Of a DNA stretch of 64,000 nucleotides, positions 22,261 to 34,057 are shown one piece after another. Each line of letters starts with the position of its first letter. Position 1 is the first letter of the stretch. The notes under the pieces were generated by a model. The model searched no databases, was not told the DNA's origin, and saw only the letters and a list, made by a program, of their open reading frames with translations. The stretch comes from Lepeophtheirus salmonis (lineage: Eukaryota > Arthropoda > Copepoda > Siphonostomatoida > Caligidae), in assembly GCF_016086655.4 (NCBI RefSeq), contig NC_052134.2, forward strand, positions 13,392,001 to 13,456,000, given 5' to 3'. The position numbers and the translations under genes are program-made.

Positions 22261-23764
22261 AAATCTTGCTGCAACCTTCACTTTGCACTCGAAGAAATAC
22301 CCATTTGGAGGTCCTGTCTCTTACTCATTTTGCTGGCTGGGTTAAACTTTGGCGGTGCAAGTGAGGCGAATAACATCATTTCAAAATAGATGACTGCTCG
22401 ACTTTGACCATAATAGAGAAGGTTCTAAGACAATTAGCCGAAAAACTTATTGTAGAATGGACACTATGACGAAAACAAAATAGTAAATATATTGGATGAT
22501 GATTTATGTGGCAATACTAAGATAATTTAAATGGCAAACACATTTTGATAATTATAGAGTCCAACAATACCTCAGGATTGAGGAATTTCGAATAGGACTT
22601 GACTTAATACATAGGAACTTCCTCCCAATTGATACAAACGATTGATTGATTCTCTTCTTTAATCATTTTTTATCTTTCTAATTAATTCATATGTTAGGCG
22701 GTTGTCATAATTTTTGTTACAATATTTTTAATAACAGTTTGAGGCAACTGTTGAAGCATTCTCATTATGAAATAAATCAATGATTAATTAATCAACACTT
22801 TACCATTACAATTCGAAGCAAATAATGGATCATTTTATCGGGCAAGTGTCTATTCGACAGTGTGGTCATTCGGCAAAACGGTATGCAGCAAATTGGCTTT
22901 CGTCAGTTGGGTTTTTAGACAAAATGTCCACGCAGGAATAGAGAGAGACTTAATACTTAATCGAATGTTGGTAGGAGAACAAGAAATTATTTAATACGAA
23001 AAAACGTGGAAAATACGTACTTCGAATTGTATTTTGTTGGCCGTGAAGTCCCATGGATCAATTAAAAGTTATCAACAAAATAATAATTAACAACTACCTC
23101 ACACAATTCATTATCTTTTATAATTTGTATTTATTTATTTATATTGACCAGCGGTGAGAATCAAAGCCTATAAAGGTCAATTATAGTTACTGTTTATTAG
23201 ATAAATTAATTATCATTCTTAGAAAAAGTAATATATTTTAGACCAGAATTTTTAAATTTTAAAAATAATCCATTAGAAAAGAATAATAAAATAAAATACT
23301 CTCAAAATATAATTAATATACATATTTATATATCACACAAAAAAAGAATTAACAAAAAATTACTTGAGGCCAGCCCACTTCTCTGGCTATACCATTGAGG
23401 TGGAGAATTCTACAGACTAGCCGTTCTATAATAAAAAGTGTTACGAATTTTGAAACTTCTTTTAATGATTCCTAAGTTTCAACTACCCTTCCTTATACTA
23501 TAGTGTACTAGTGTACATATGTATAATATATATGCTTCATAAACATAATAGTAATGACTCTGATCATTTATACTACATTTTTTCTTTTTCTCCTTCCAAC
23601 TGTAGATGAATTAGTACGTCTTTATTATCGTCCCGGACATTGATATTATATAAAATAGTAATAACTAATTAATAAATACTTGTGCAGGCCGGCACATATT
23701 GATCCAAGGACCGATCCACAGGCCAGTGGTTGTGTAATACTGTTCTTTTATTCACTCATGATTT
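22261..23764. other. AT-rich DNA, nothing firm recognised
   Basis: 22290-22440 is somewhat GC-richer, possibly the worn end of the preceding repeat. No gene seen. Confidence 0.45.
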
Positions 23765-24508
23765 TACAGAGTGGTCCATTAAAGTCGGAACAATAGAATT
23801 TCAACAAAATTAATTCAATGAATAGATGTGTGTCTGAGTTCTTTTAATCATCAATGTAGCCACCATTAGCGACAAAAAGATAGTGGTATTGAGCGCCTTG
23901 ATGCTGGGATGACGGACACTGCGGGTCTTCCCCTCGATATGCACCCAAAAGTCTATTCTTCTTTTCCAATGTTTCAGACATGCTGACGGCGTAGACGGTG
24001 ATCCTGGAGACGCCCACCCACTTGGAGTGCCCAAATAAAAATTCTTCGATCACGTTTAAGTGCCATTCTTTAATTGCTGGTGTCAAAAGTGGCCTCTCCA
24101 CCCAATTTTTTGGAATATCTCTGGACAGTGAGGTGGAAAACCACGAGATCTCTTACATGGACCCTCATGGATTTGAGGGGATTGACCTAGTCTATTTTCT
24201 TAACTCCTCCAGATTCAGTTTGGCCTTTTTGATAGAGCCATTCTTCCTCTCCAACGTTTCAAACAAGCTGACGGTGTAGACAGTGGGCCTGAAGACGCCC
24301 AACTACTTGGAGTACCCGAATGGAAATTCGTCGATTACGTTCAAGTGTCATTTTAATGAATTATGCGTAAGCTAAAGAGCTCAAGTTTGTTTTGTTTTGT
24401 AGCTAATAGTTTATGCTTTAAATATCGAAATATATATTAATTAAAATCACCGAACCTCGATTAATTATTGATTTTGTAAGTGTTTGTATTCCAATGAACC
24501 ACCCGGTA
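23765..24508 (-). mobile_element. Tc1-like element family A, copy A1, with duplicated head
   Basis: Ends are TA + CAGAGTGGTCCATT on the left and AATGAACCACCCGG + TA on the right, an inverted pair bounded by TA. On the minus strand the transposase head (TLERNRRISIR..., then a helix-turn-helix read in a shifted frame) lies at about 24350-24240. A middle piece MERPLLTPAIKEW follows near 24100, then a second copy of the head at about 24072-23956, and the C-terminal tail (GKTRSVRHPSIKAL ... GGYIDD) near 23850. The catalytic core is missing, and stops and shifts are frequent. Related copies are at 31716-32500, 36895-37561 and 44061-44692. Confidence 0.85.
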
Positions 24509-24846
24509 GTATTTGTCATATTTAACAACTAAACACTAAAGTCAAATTTATTTTTATATTGATACAATATACATTTAAGTACTTGAGTTATAACTTGTTG
24601 ATAAGTAACGGAGAGTTAAAAATAATTGTTTATGCTTTAAATATCGAAATATATATTAATTACAATCACTCAAACTCGATTAATTATTGATTTAGTAAGT
24701 TTTTGTATTCCAATGAACCACCCGGTAGTATTTGTCATATTTAACAACTAAATACTAAAGTCAAATATATTTTTATATTGAGACAATATACATTTAAGTG
24801 CTTGAGTTATAACTTGATGAGAAGTAACGGAGAGTTAAAAATAATG
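24409..24846 (+). repeat. 219-bp tandem duplication of element end plus flank
   Basis: 24409-24627 is repeated at 24628-24846 with only scattered substitutions. The unit holds the last 100 bp of element A1, its terminal ACCCGGTA, and about 120 bp of flanking DNA. The duplication therefore happened after insertion. Confidence 0.9.
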
Positions 24847-25172
24847 TCATACAAAATAAATAAACTATTTCAATCTTATAAGGAAATGATCAAAAGTTCA
24901 TTATAAAACCTAAGGGTCCACATGAATCAATATTTATTTATATATATAAAAGTAACTTTAGTATGTTAACCATCCAAAAAGGAGTACTCTAATGAATATT
25001 CGTGACAACTGATCGAAATCCAACATGTCTTTTTATGGCATTTGAATATTAAGTTCTCATAAAAAAATTAAATTGTTATCTTTTCGTGACGATCTTATAC
25101 AATGATTATCATTTAAGATTGAATAAATCATGTTTACATGAAGATTATGAGACGAAACGTTTTTTTTTTAAT
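24847..25172. other. AT-rich DNA, nothing recognised
   Basis: Lies between the tandem duplication and the hAT target duplication. Confidence 0.5.
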
Positions 25173-25180
25173 GTTTAGAC

Positions 25181-27246
25181 TAGGGTCTTGAACCCTTTTT
25201 CTCCCTGAGAGCCATGCACTTTTACAAAATAAAAATGGCCTAGAGCTACTTATGCTTTGTAACTTTTATTCTCATCGCTGATTTCGAACAAACAAAATGA
25301 TTAAGCTTTCTTTTCCTGAACATTTACAATATGTAACTGTACACATATCTCATTATGTATTAAAAAATCAACAAAAATATTATTATTATTCTTGATTATG
25401 CTTACTACAAATATATCTATATTTTTACTTATTTGCTTATCAATGTTATAAATATCCATCAATGCTCACGCTTCACAAAACTATTTACAGTTTTTCAAGG
25501 ATAAAAAAATCTACAAAACACAACCTTTTAAATAATCAATATATCAGTATATTCTTATGGAGAAATTCACATTAAGAAAATAGTTGTATTTTCTTTAAAA
25601 AATAGCTCAGTTCAGTTCAATAAAGGTTCGTGTGTGTGTGTTTGATTTCAGCTTTTTTGGTCGTGAGATGACTGACACTGCAAGGAGTCAACAAAGGAAG
25701 TGAATGCTGGAGTGTATCTACTTAAGTTTACTCTGATGGAGTCATTTAAAAGTTCATCTGTCAGTCTTGTTCTGAGGTTTGATTTCAGGAATTTCATGTA
25801 AGGAAAAGCTGAATCACAGAGGTATGTAGACTGTTTGGTGAAGATTTTCATAGTTGTTTGGCTCTAACAATCTCCAGAGAAGCTGTGAATGCCGCTGATA
25901 CTTCTACATCACTTTGAAGGTTTATAACCTCCTCTCCGTCTCTGAAGGATCAACATAGAAACATTCAACCATCTGTCCTGAAATCTCACATGTCAATATC
26001 GATTGATTCATAATGTCACACAGTTCTCAAGTTTATTAAAGTAACTGAATCTGTCAGCAAACTCATGTCCGAGCCTAAATAAGAGGTCACAATACCTGGA
26101 CACCTTTAAAACGCTGGATGCACCTGTGTGACTGACCAGCATTATTGAGACAGAGGGGAATTGCTGAAATCTTTTGTTTTTCATTTGCTGAATGTACAAT
26201 GATAGTTTTGCACTGAACGCCTTGACAGCACTGATCATGTCACATGTATATATTTTTTTAACCTTTGCCTTGTAGCTGTAGGCTCAGGTGATTGATTTTC
26301 TCACTGACATCAGTCAGGAAAGTAACCACTCAACATCAGCTTGTGTCCTCGTCCCTCGTTTCCATGAATGCCTTGATTTCACCAAGCAAGGTAAGAAAGC
26401 ACTTTATTATGCTCCCCTTGCTTAGCCGTCGGACATCGATGTGGAGGGGGAGATTCCCATGCTCTGCAGAGCATTCCTCCAAGAATAGCTTGAAGCTCTC
26501 ACGTTACGTTGACTTTGCATGAATTGAATTGATAATCCTGATAAGAAGCGCCATGCCATGGTCAAATTCCATAACTTTTGTGCATATACCCTGTTGGTAA
26601 ATGAAAGTTCAGAATTTTTTGAAAGTCCGGGTCCGCTTTACAGTGCATAATGAATCTGGAGTGACAACCTGTCATTGAAGGTGCTCCGTCAGTTGTTACA
26701 GAAGGGTTCTTCTTTTCCACAAAGTAATCCTTTACTGCGTTATAAATATCAAAGAGGGAGTAAGGTCAAAAACTCATCTCTGGTGTAAAAGTAGTCAAAC
26801 ACCATCCGAGTGAAAGCAACCATCTTGTCTGTATCACTGAGGTCCACAGAATCGTCGCACGGAATAGAGAAACATCTTCACTTATTCATGCCCGATTCCA
26901 GCTGTTTCACCGCATCCACAAAGAGCGTAGACACTCTCCTTCCCATGGTATTTACGTCGGCAATAGTAGTAAAAATTTCACCCTTATTTTTGAGATCCTT
27001 GAGCAGGTTTTCAGCCTCGTGGTTATGACCTCGTTATTCTTCATATATATTCAATAAAATATAAAATACGTTTAAAATGTGAGGTGCGCCATTTTTAAAC
27101 TTGCTCTTATGAATTTGGCTACAAATAATTTTAATTAAAGTACTTTATATGTAAAAGGTATAAAAATAAAGTATTACCTTTGGTAGCTCCTTGGAAAGGG
27201 GCTACGAGCTACTGGTAGCCCCCGAGCGGTGTGTTGGAGACCCTTG
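25181..27246 (-). mobile_element. Complete but inactive hAT transposon
   Basis: Starts TAGGGTCTTGAAC on the left. The right end, read on the minus strand, is CAAGGGTCTCCAAC, an inverted pair typical of hAT elements. GTTTAGAC occurs on both sides (25173-25180 and 27247-27254) as a perfect 8-bp target-site duplication. The 2066-bp body carries a decayed minus-strand transposase (25645-27030). The outer 450 bp at the left end and 210 bp at the right are non-coding. Confidence 0.9.
25645..27030 (-). pseudogene. hAT transposase (ZBED / GTF2IRD2-like class), 5'-truncated and frameshifted
   Basis: In order on the minus strand: a segment with VNTMGRRVSTLFVDAVKQLE (about 26990-26930); CDDSVDLSDTDKMVAFTRM, the region of the first catalytic aspartate (about 26870-26815); TRDEFLTLLPL; fragments of the central domain broken by stops and shifts (26760-26290); MISAVKAFSAKLSLYIQQMK (26238-); and the C-terminal dimerisation region with LRTRLTDELLNDSIRVNL (about 25770-25715), ending at 25648. 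That matches the order in hAT transposases of the GTF2IRD2/ZBED kind. The N-terminal BED zinc finger is missing and no start codon fits, so the element has lost its 5' coding part. At least four interruptions are visible. Plus-strand frames here are shadows. Confidence 0.85.
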
Positions 27247-27254
27247 GTTTAGAC

Positions 27255-28079
27255 TGACTAAAACATGTCTTTCCGTTTCTTGGCAAAATAAATACTAGAA
27301 TAAAAGGGACAAAGAATTGAGGACCACTGTTGTCTTGTTCACTCATGCTTATAGTAGTTGTCATATTAAACAACGATGGCAAATACTTAGATATATAATA
27401 CCACATATTAAATTAAACGAAATGTGTCGAGACACGTCAAACTGAACACCAACTCAGAACAAAGTTAAGCTCATAAAATAAGAGGGATAATAATATACAT
27501 TGGCAGTTCGGCATAGTAAGGCTGTAGTAGATCATACTCTTCTCTCTTGCAGCAATGTATATGAGCTAAGGCAATTGGTAAAAACAAAGATGCTATTTTT
27601 ATGATAGTTTGAGTTGGGTGAGAGTTGTTACTGAAACGCAAGAGCCGTTTATAGCTCAATTTTCATTTATTTGTTGATAAATTAATTGTATTTACAACTA
27701 TCCTCTTAAATAAACCAAGTTCAAGATATTTGAAATTCAATTTTTAAAAAAATTTGTTAAAAGCTGTATCTACCAAAGATGTTTTAAGAGCCTGCTTTTC
27801 GAACGTCCATCTGAATCCCTCATCCAACGATTCCCAGATTTCCTTCAGCTATTAGTAGTCTCTAAAAACAATTACCAGGTTTTTTTTAAAGGTATGAGTT
27901 ATTTACTACTTTCCTTTCTGTGAAGCCCGAAGTAGAATCTGAACTTCAAGTGTACCGGCATTGAATTTAGGAGAGGTTCAAAGAATACAAGTTGATTGTT
28001 TATCTTTTGATTAAACCGTCAGAGTCTATTAGATTTGAATATGCCTTTTCTGATTGGAATTGTCGATTATTTTTAACTA
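27255..28079. other. No gene recognised
   Basis: AT-rich with short frames on both strands; no shared repeats recognised. Confidence 0.45.
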
Positions 28080-28420
28080 GTGGAGGAACCCTGAGTTACA
28101 GAGCTGAAAAGAGGAGAATAGAAACAAATAATGAAGGTAGAAAAACATACATAGAGAGAGGGAGAAGAGAAGAACGATAGACAAGCGAAATAAGGTTTTT
28201 TTTTGTCACTAAAAAACCTCTTAATGACCTTGGAGGACCAAAGAAAGTTCATCAGAACATGCTTGGTTATTTTATACGTCTAATTGCTAAATTTCAGAGC
28301 GATCTGTTCGACAATTTAGGATTCCGTTTGTGATAACTTTTGATGAAATTTGTGTTTATTTTGGGCATATTAAAAAATAGAAACCGAAAATCAACCAACA
28401 TGGTGACCCTGACAATTTAA
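28080..28420. repeat. Fragments of dispersed repeats R4 and R3
   Basis: 28085-28175 (AGAGCTGAAAAGAGG, AATAGAAACAAA) matches the interior of R4 at 30240-30330. 28380-28415 (AACCGAAAATCAACCAACAT, TGGTGACCCTGACA) matches the inverted right end of R3. Confidence 0.5.
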
Positions 28421-28727
28421 AGAATATTATGGAAAAGGAAGCTCATTACCCAGTAGTTAAATAATAATGACAACTGCTGAGGAAAAGAAAATTCATTCAT
28501 CAGATTACTCATTTCAAAAAAAGGCCAAAAGCCAAAAGAATGATTGTGCTGTAAATGATTACGTGCCAGAATATCCCAATTAAGATTGCCAATGACTTTT
28601 GGATCAACCAGACGGATATGTATGGAATTAAAATGTGATTTGAAACCTAAGATATAGTCGCCAGAAACTCTTTGCAAAGTCGTAAACTAACAGTAAGAAT
28701 AAAGGACATGATTATTCATTGTGAAAA

Positions 28728-29174
28728 CCGGCCTGCTAGAAATCCAGTGAGGACGATTTACGGTATAACCAAAAAGATGAATGTGAGCAATGTTACGCTC
28801 TGAAGGATCATTATAGATGATTTAGAAGCTAAACCAAGAGCAAGGAGGAAGAAACATTTCATTACGACGTCAATTAAGGATAAGCAATGCTTCTTTTGAA
28901 TATGTCCAAGAACATATGGCCTGCCAGCTCCTCCCATATTAATAATTTGGATTATTCCTTCCAGGCAAAGGTCAAGGGAGATGCCTGCAACATGCCTCAA
29001 GGATCGGTAAGATCTTTGGAGTCCGTCATCAAGGCTGCATGGGATGACTTTTTAGCAAACTACAACCGTAAGGATAGTGAAGCCTTCAAGAAGAAGGTGG
29101 CGCCCGTCATTGAGACTGAAGGAGGTCATATTGAATGTAAAATGTCTATTTCAGTTTTAATTCACATGAAATAA
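28728..29174 (+). pseudogene. Tc1-type transposase deletion derivative
   Basis: Begins with NPVRTIYGITKKMNVSNVTL, the second helix-turn-helix of Tc1 transposases, an in-frame stop, then KPRARRKKHFITTSIKDK. A shift then leads straight into the C-terminal tail VKGDACNMPQGSVRSLESVI and KKKVAPVIETEGGHIEC, with a stop at 29174. The whole catalytic core between the head and the tail is absent, yet both flanks stay readable. Its lineage is distinct from families A and B. Confidence 0.75.
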
Positions 29175-29904
29175 ACTTAATTTTTTCTTGTCACTGTCTG
29201 GACGAACTATTTTTTTATAAAGTTTCAAAATAAACTTCAAAAGAAAATTAAATATGGAGTATAATAAATAGAAAAAATCTCCAAATATAATGTCACGTTT
29301 TACCCCTTTTGACAGCAGATGCCAGATATTTGTTAATTAGAAAATTCATTTTTCCTTCATCATTATAAATTATTTCCTATATTATTAGCGTGTGTCTGTT
29401 TTTTTCCCACTTTCATGTATTTACATCACTCTCATTTGACGTAAAGTATGTTTGATGATGATAAAGGCAGGGATGAAATAGCAATTTAAATTGACGTAAG
29501 GGCTTATGACTGCATAATTTCTTTATTTGAACAAGTACTTCCTACTTGGTTTTGATGTGTATTTGCTACTTACTTCCTAATACCTTATCATTATACTGAT
29601 TATAATGATGCTTTAATAGCCAACAACTTTTGTATGAATTAAAAAGTAAGTGGCATTGGATTGCCAATGAATATAATTGATCATGACAGACAAGTTTTAC
29701 GTTCACCATATTTATGATAACTACCTACGTCTAAGTACGAGGATATATAATGATTGGAACTTTGTTCAGAGAGACTTAAAATAGGACGCATTCTTTTCTT
29801 TATTCTGTTTCTGAACCTTTTTTCCAAAAATAAATAGAAAACCGTCTCAAAATCAGTTTGTCCATAGTCAGTCAATTCTTCTTAACTGAATGATTATTTT
29901 ACTA
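29175..29904. other. AT-rich DNA, nothing recognised
   Basis: A 64-codon minus-strand frame (29681-29875) is unrecognised. Confidence 0.5.
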
Positions 29905-29914
29905 AAGGAAGTCC

Positions 29915-30022
29915 CCAGCATTGCTTGGAGTTGTTAGCCGTCGAAAGACAGCGAAAAAAAAACTTGAAATACTAGGGGCGTCCTACAGGGTGGGACTGGA
30001 GGGAAAGTAGCCCCTCCAGTCC
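29915..30022. repeat. Helitron-end-like motif followed by a hairpin
   Basis: 29918-29960 contains CCCCAGCATTGCTTGGAGTT and GTCGAAAGACAG, related in the opposite orientation to the Helitron-like end at 40505-40565. At 29993-30022 GGACTGGAGGG pairs with CCCTCCAGTCC, a perfect 11-bp stem with a short loop. Confidence 0.45.
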
Positions 30023-30119
30023 TACAAATTAAGAAATTTTTGCTTAAAAAAACCCGTCGGGATGAAAGATTTTTAAGGAAAAACAGAGTGATTTTTTTAA
30101 AATTATTGAATCTGAATAC

Positions 30120-30480
30120 ACAGAGGCGTTGCTAGCTTTCACCATAGGTGGGGGGTTAGCCCCAAAAATTATCAGCGTAGTAATATAATTAGATACATAC
30201 AAAGGTTTAATACATATATATGTATACCAACAGAGGCTTCCCGCTTTGCAGGGCTGAAAAGAGGGGAATAGAAACAAAGAATGAATGTAGAGAAAAAGAT
30301 ACATAAAATGATGTTTAAAAGGGAAGAGGGCAGAAACAGAGAGAAGTAGAAAATATAGAAATATACATATATTTACTATAATAGAGTGTTCCCAAGTGAT
30401 GTCATCATATTGATATCGGCCATTTGAGGGCTTAAAAACCAAGTTTTATAAAAATGAAAACCTTTTTTTTTTCATAATGA
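30120..30480 (+). repeat. Dispersed repeat R4, copy 1
   Basis: CAGAGGCGTTGCTAG, AAAAATTATC, ATATATATGTATACCAACAG, GGGGAATAGAAACAAAGAAT and GAGAAGTAGAAAATA appear in the same order as in the complement of 37975-38270. The 132-codon minus-strand frame across it is a by-product of the repeat. Confidence 0.65.
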
Positions 30481-31715
30481 AGAAAAATAGTGTGATAGTC
30501 AAGGTCAAAATCGGAGCAATAAATAAAATTCTAGCGAAAATATTGCATAGTGAGGACCCAAAAGTTGCAGTAACATTAATTAATATTTGGCTAAATTACT
30601 CTGAGTTAGGTAGAATTTGACCCCTCAAATTGTAACACAACAAGCCTTTATAAATATGTTATTGTTTGAATCTATTTAAGGATTACACTTTGAAAAACAA
30701 ATATTTAATGACACCTATATACTCAAAAACCCTTACATCAACTCACTCAAACGACTATTACGTAACAACTGGGCCTCCAAAATGGCTGAACTTTGCTGAA
30801 TAATTGTCAACAGATGCTAGATAGATGTGACAAACTTTTTATTTTACAAGTGCTCCCATCTTCAAGTTGAGGTCGGAAACCGCTCAGATCACCTTTGTAC
30901 ATCTTATCCTACAATGTGTTAACATATTTTTTCAGATGGTTATACAATCTTATTTCAATAGTGTAGATATAAACTAACTATTGAAATGGAAATAATCAGA
31001 TACTTCTCTAGTCCTTAATTGATTAAAAGAAACGAGTAGAAGTTTAGACATTCTATAGCGATTAAATACTACTGTTTATCATTTGGATCAAGTATTATTC
31101 TATAGAAGTTTTCAGACTTTTTTTATTCTTAAAGCCATTTACTGGAGTTAACATGTATAAATATTTATTGGAAATTTTTTCCTTTACTTCAGTGAAAATA
31201 TTAGCTTTGTGGCCCACAAATAGCGTTGTGCAATTCATGACATCTTTGGGAACGCTCTATAAGGGATTACAGTTCAATAGGATAATATGTTATCTTTTGT
31301 TTGTTACGTAATAGGTGACTACGTTTGCTCTTTTCAATGATAATTAATCACCACATATCAAGAAGGGGTGCCCTTGGAGTTCTACACACCCCAAATTGAT
31401 TAATGTAGTCTAATGACGTCACAAATACTCATAGCATAATGACTTTGAGTATTTTTATCGTTCCTTTAAGGACTCAAAGGCATTTATATATATAGGGTTA
31501 TTTAGTTATTTGCATGAAGGGAGTAAATTCTACTCCAATTAAGGAGTTACTTCAAAATCTGTAAATCGGTTTTTGATTAGCATTCCCAAATAGGTACTTA
31601 TAGGGGGCTAATATGTATGTTCAACTGAGAAATAGGGCAGTTTGAAAAAGTATCTAATTTGATGGGTTAGCTTCTGGTAAATGATTTTGACTCATTGATA
31701 TATTTGTCAAGTCAA
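30481..31715. other. AT-rich DNA, nothing recognised
   Basis: No frame or shared repeat of note. Confidence 0.5.
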
Positions 31716-32500
31716 TACCGAGTGGTCCATAAAAATCCAACGACTTTGAATTTTAAACTTCAACAAGATATAATTTATCAATTTAAATAGAATTTCAACA
31801 AAATTAATTTTATAAATAAATGCGTGTATGAGCTTTCTTTATAACTGATGTAGCCTCCCTTAGCGGCAGAGATGGTTTCAGGCGGAAACGTAAGGCATTG
31901 CACCTGCTACAGATGCAGTCTTCTGTCATGGCGTCCCAGTGCTGGCTGAAAGTACCTTTTGGGGCTTGTTGTCTGGGTGGTGGACACTGCCGGCCTATCC
32001 CTTGCACTTTACACAAAAGGTGCAGTCAAAGAGGTTTGCATGAGGGCTTTAGAGGTAACAAAAGTGACAAAAAAGAGTTCAAAAGAACACAAAAGACTTC
32101 TTTAAAAGAGCCGTATAACGGAGGAGATGGGATCACTTCATTGCTGGTGTCAAAAGTGGCCTCTCTACTCTCACAACATTCTTTCCACCCACTTTTTTGA
32201 CAGCTCTCTCGACAGTTTTTGACAGAGCCCTTCTTCCTCTCCAATGTTTCGGACTTACTAATGGCGTAATTGGTGGGTCCTGGAGCTGCCCAACAACCTA
32301 GAATGTGAAAATAGAAATTTGTCGTTCACGTACAAGTGTTATTTTCTTAACTTGTACGTAAGCTAGAGACCTCAGGTTTGTTCTGTTTTGTAACTGAATG
32401 TTTATACTTCCATAAAACGAAATATTGATTAATTTCAATTACTCAACATTCATTAGTTATTGAATTGGTAAGCGTTTAGATTTCATTGGACCACTCAGTA
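31716..32500 (-). mobile_element. Tc1-like element family A, copy A2
   Basis: Ends are TA + CCGAGTGGTCCAT on the left and ATTGGACCACTCAG + TA on the right. On the minus strand, head fragments lie at 32345-32230 and the C-terminal tail at 31990-31840, with QHWDAMTED and then, in a shifted frame, AAKGGYI. The part between them is short and scrambled, with the catalytic block not found. Overlapping frames on the plus strand are shadows. Confidence 0.8.
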
Positions 32501-32539
32501 TATAGATAGATAAATACCCTTCAAAATAACAGGACATGA

Positions 32540-32650
32540 ACATTCTTTAGTTATACTAGTTTGCTTACAAAACAATCTCTCGATCTTTGTTTTGTTTTGC
32601 TACTCTCGTAGCGCCGTCTTGTGGCAAAATGATTGAACTTCTTGTTTTGT
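32540..32650 (+). repeat. Distant R1-like fragment
   Basis: TTATACTAGTTTGCTTACAAAA and GCGCCGTCTTGTGGCAAAAT resemble the R1 core (2815-2880), with an insertion between the two words. Confidence 0.4.
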
Positions 32651-33220
32651 TTTTTGGCCAGCTGGCGTGACTTTGTTCAAAAACAAATATACACTTTTCA
32701 ACAAAACCCAAAGCAAAAAGCTTAGCATGCGGCATTATTCAGATTTTTTATTCAAAGAAATGGTTAAATGAATAATGGGTATGATGTATGTAAGGTTTAT
32801 GTCTTTGTGAGTCCTTTTTGTATATATTTGAGTTAAATTTTGGTAATGGCGTTGCCTTTGTCTTCCCCCTTCCCGTAATAGTGTCCCAAAAATTAATCTC
32901 TACTTTATTATCGACCCAAAATTATCTGAATGATTGTAATAATACCTCAGCAACGATTTTATATGTTTACCTCTGTTTGTTTGCTAGTTACCAGGATTAG
33001 ACCAAAAGTTAAAGATCGATTTGGATCAAACTTGGGTACGAAGATTAAACATGGTCACAGTAATAGGGCATTAAATTTTGAGAGGGTAAGGTCCAAGATC
33101 CAGGTAATGTAAAAATTCATAAATGAAGTTAATTTTGGCATAAATTGAGATATATAACTTAATTTGACTTTTAGTGGATATTTTATATTCTACCGAGTGC
33201 CAATTCTAGCTTTTATACTA
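32651..33220. other. No gene recognised
   Basis: Two overlapping 60-codon plus-strand frames (32818-33000, 32930-33112) have no recognisable domain. The G-rich stretch 33000-33100 reads like a decayed repeat, but no second copy is in the window. Confidence 0.4.
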
Positions 33221-33224
33221 TTGG

Positions 33225-33285
33225 TAGTACCCGGCAGTGCCTGGAGTTATTAATAGTCGACGAACAGACACATTACCCTATAATA
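33225..33285 (-). repeat. Helitron-end-like motif
   Basis: Read on the minus strand: GTCTGTTCGTCGAC, TAATAACTCCAGGCACTGCC, GGGTACTACC. It aligns with the + strand end at 40505-40565, but the terminal CTAG is not intact. Confidence 0.45.
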
Positions 33286-34057
33286 ATATAGAAAATAACT
33301 CTCCATCAATCCTTGGTGTTATTCTCTATTTTTCAGGAGCACACTCGCACTTAGATTGATAAAAAAATGATTTGAGGAACTAAGTAGTATTTTAGCTTGT
33401 TATTATTCCTCATCTAATGTAACATTTCATTCATTTTTAAATTATAAAGTACTTCCCCCTTTTTTCTTTTTTAAAATGAGTTGAACTAAACGCCTAAAAG
33501 GTTTCATTCATTTTATACAGTGCTTCCTAAATATTATATTCAATTTCTTATCTTTATGCCTTATTAGTATATGAGTTACATCAAGGAGCATTAAATGCAA
33601 TATACCCTGTATACACGCTAAATGAGTAATCTAAAACGTCTGATAGACTTAATTATTGGCTGCATTTTTATTTCTTTGATATAAAATATGTCTATACTTT
33701 TTAATGACTACATTTTATTTCTTAAATAAAAAATATGTATATGTTATATTGTATACACGGTCCATTTTATATGCAAAATGCTTGCCAGACTTCATTAATA
33801 CTCGAATAAGTTTGTCTGGCGTTGTCCGGGACATTCAGAAATTAAAATTAATTACGAAGTATTCTTCTTAATATAGAACAAAAAATAAGGATTGTACAGT
33901 TTTAAAAATGATTCTCACTGCATGTTGGTGTTGGTATGTAACTTTACCCCCCTTCTTAATAAGGAGATAGAGTAGGTTTGCCCGGTGTTGCCCAGGACAT
34001 TCAGAAATTAAAATTAATTTTGAACTCTTCTGCTTCTTTGAAGGAGGTAATAAGGTT
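33286..34057. repeat. Cluster of short dispersed duplications
   Basis: GGACATTCAGAAATTAAAAT occurs at 33830 and 33998 and recurs with a change at 40822. A CTGTATACACGCT-type word followed by a CAGACTTxATTA word occurs near 33605 and 33750 and again at 35010, beside the palindromic element. No gene. Confidence 0.55.

Noticed and set aside
23365..23420. tRNA-like words (complement has GTAGAATTCTCCACCTCAAT)
   Set aside because: No B-box (GGTTCGAxTCC), no acceptor stem and no cloverleaf could be drawn.
26292..27028. Plus-strand frames within the hAT element
   Set aside because: They are antisense to the minus-strand hAT transposase segments, which match family motifs.
30044..30442. 132-codon minus-strand frame with membrane-like stretches
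   Set aside because: It runs through dispersed repeat R4, which has other copies without this frame; the hydrophobicity comes from T-rich repeat sequence.
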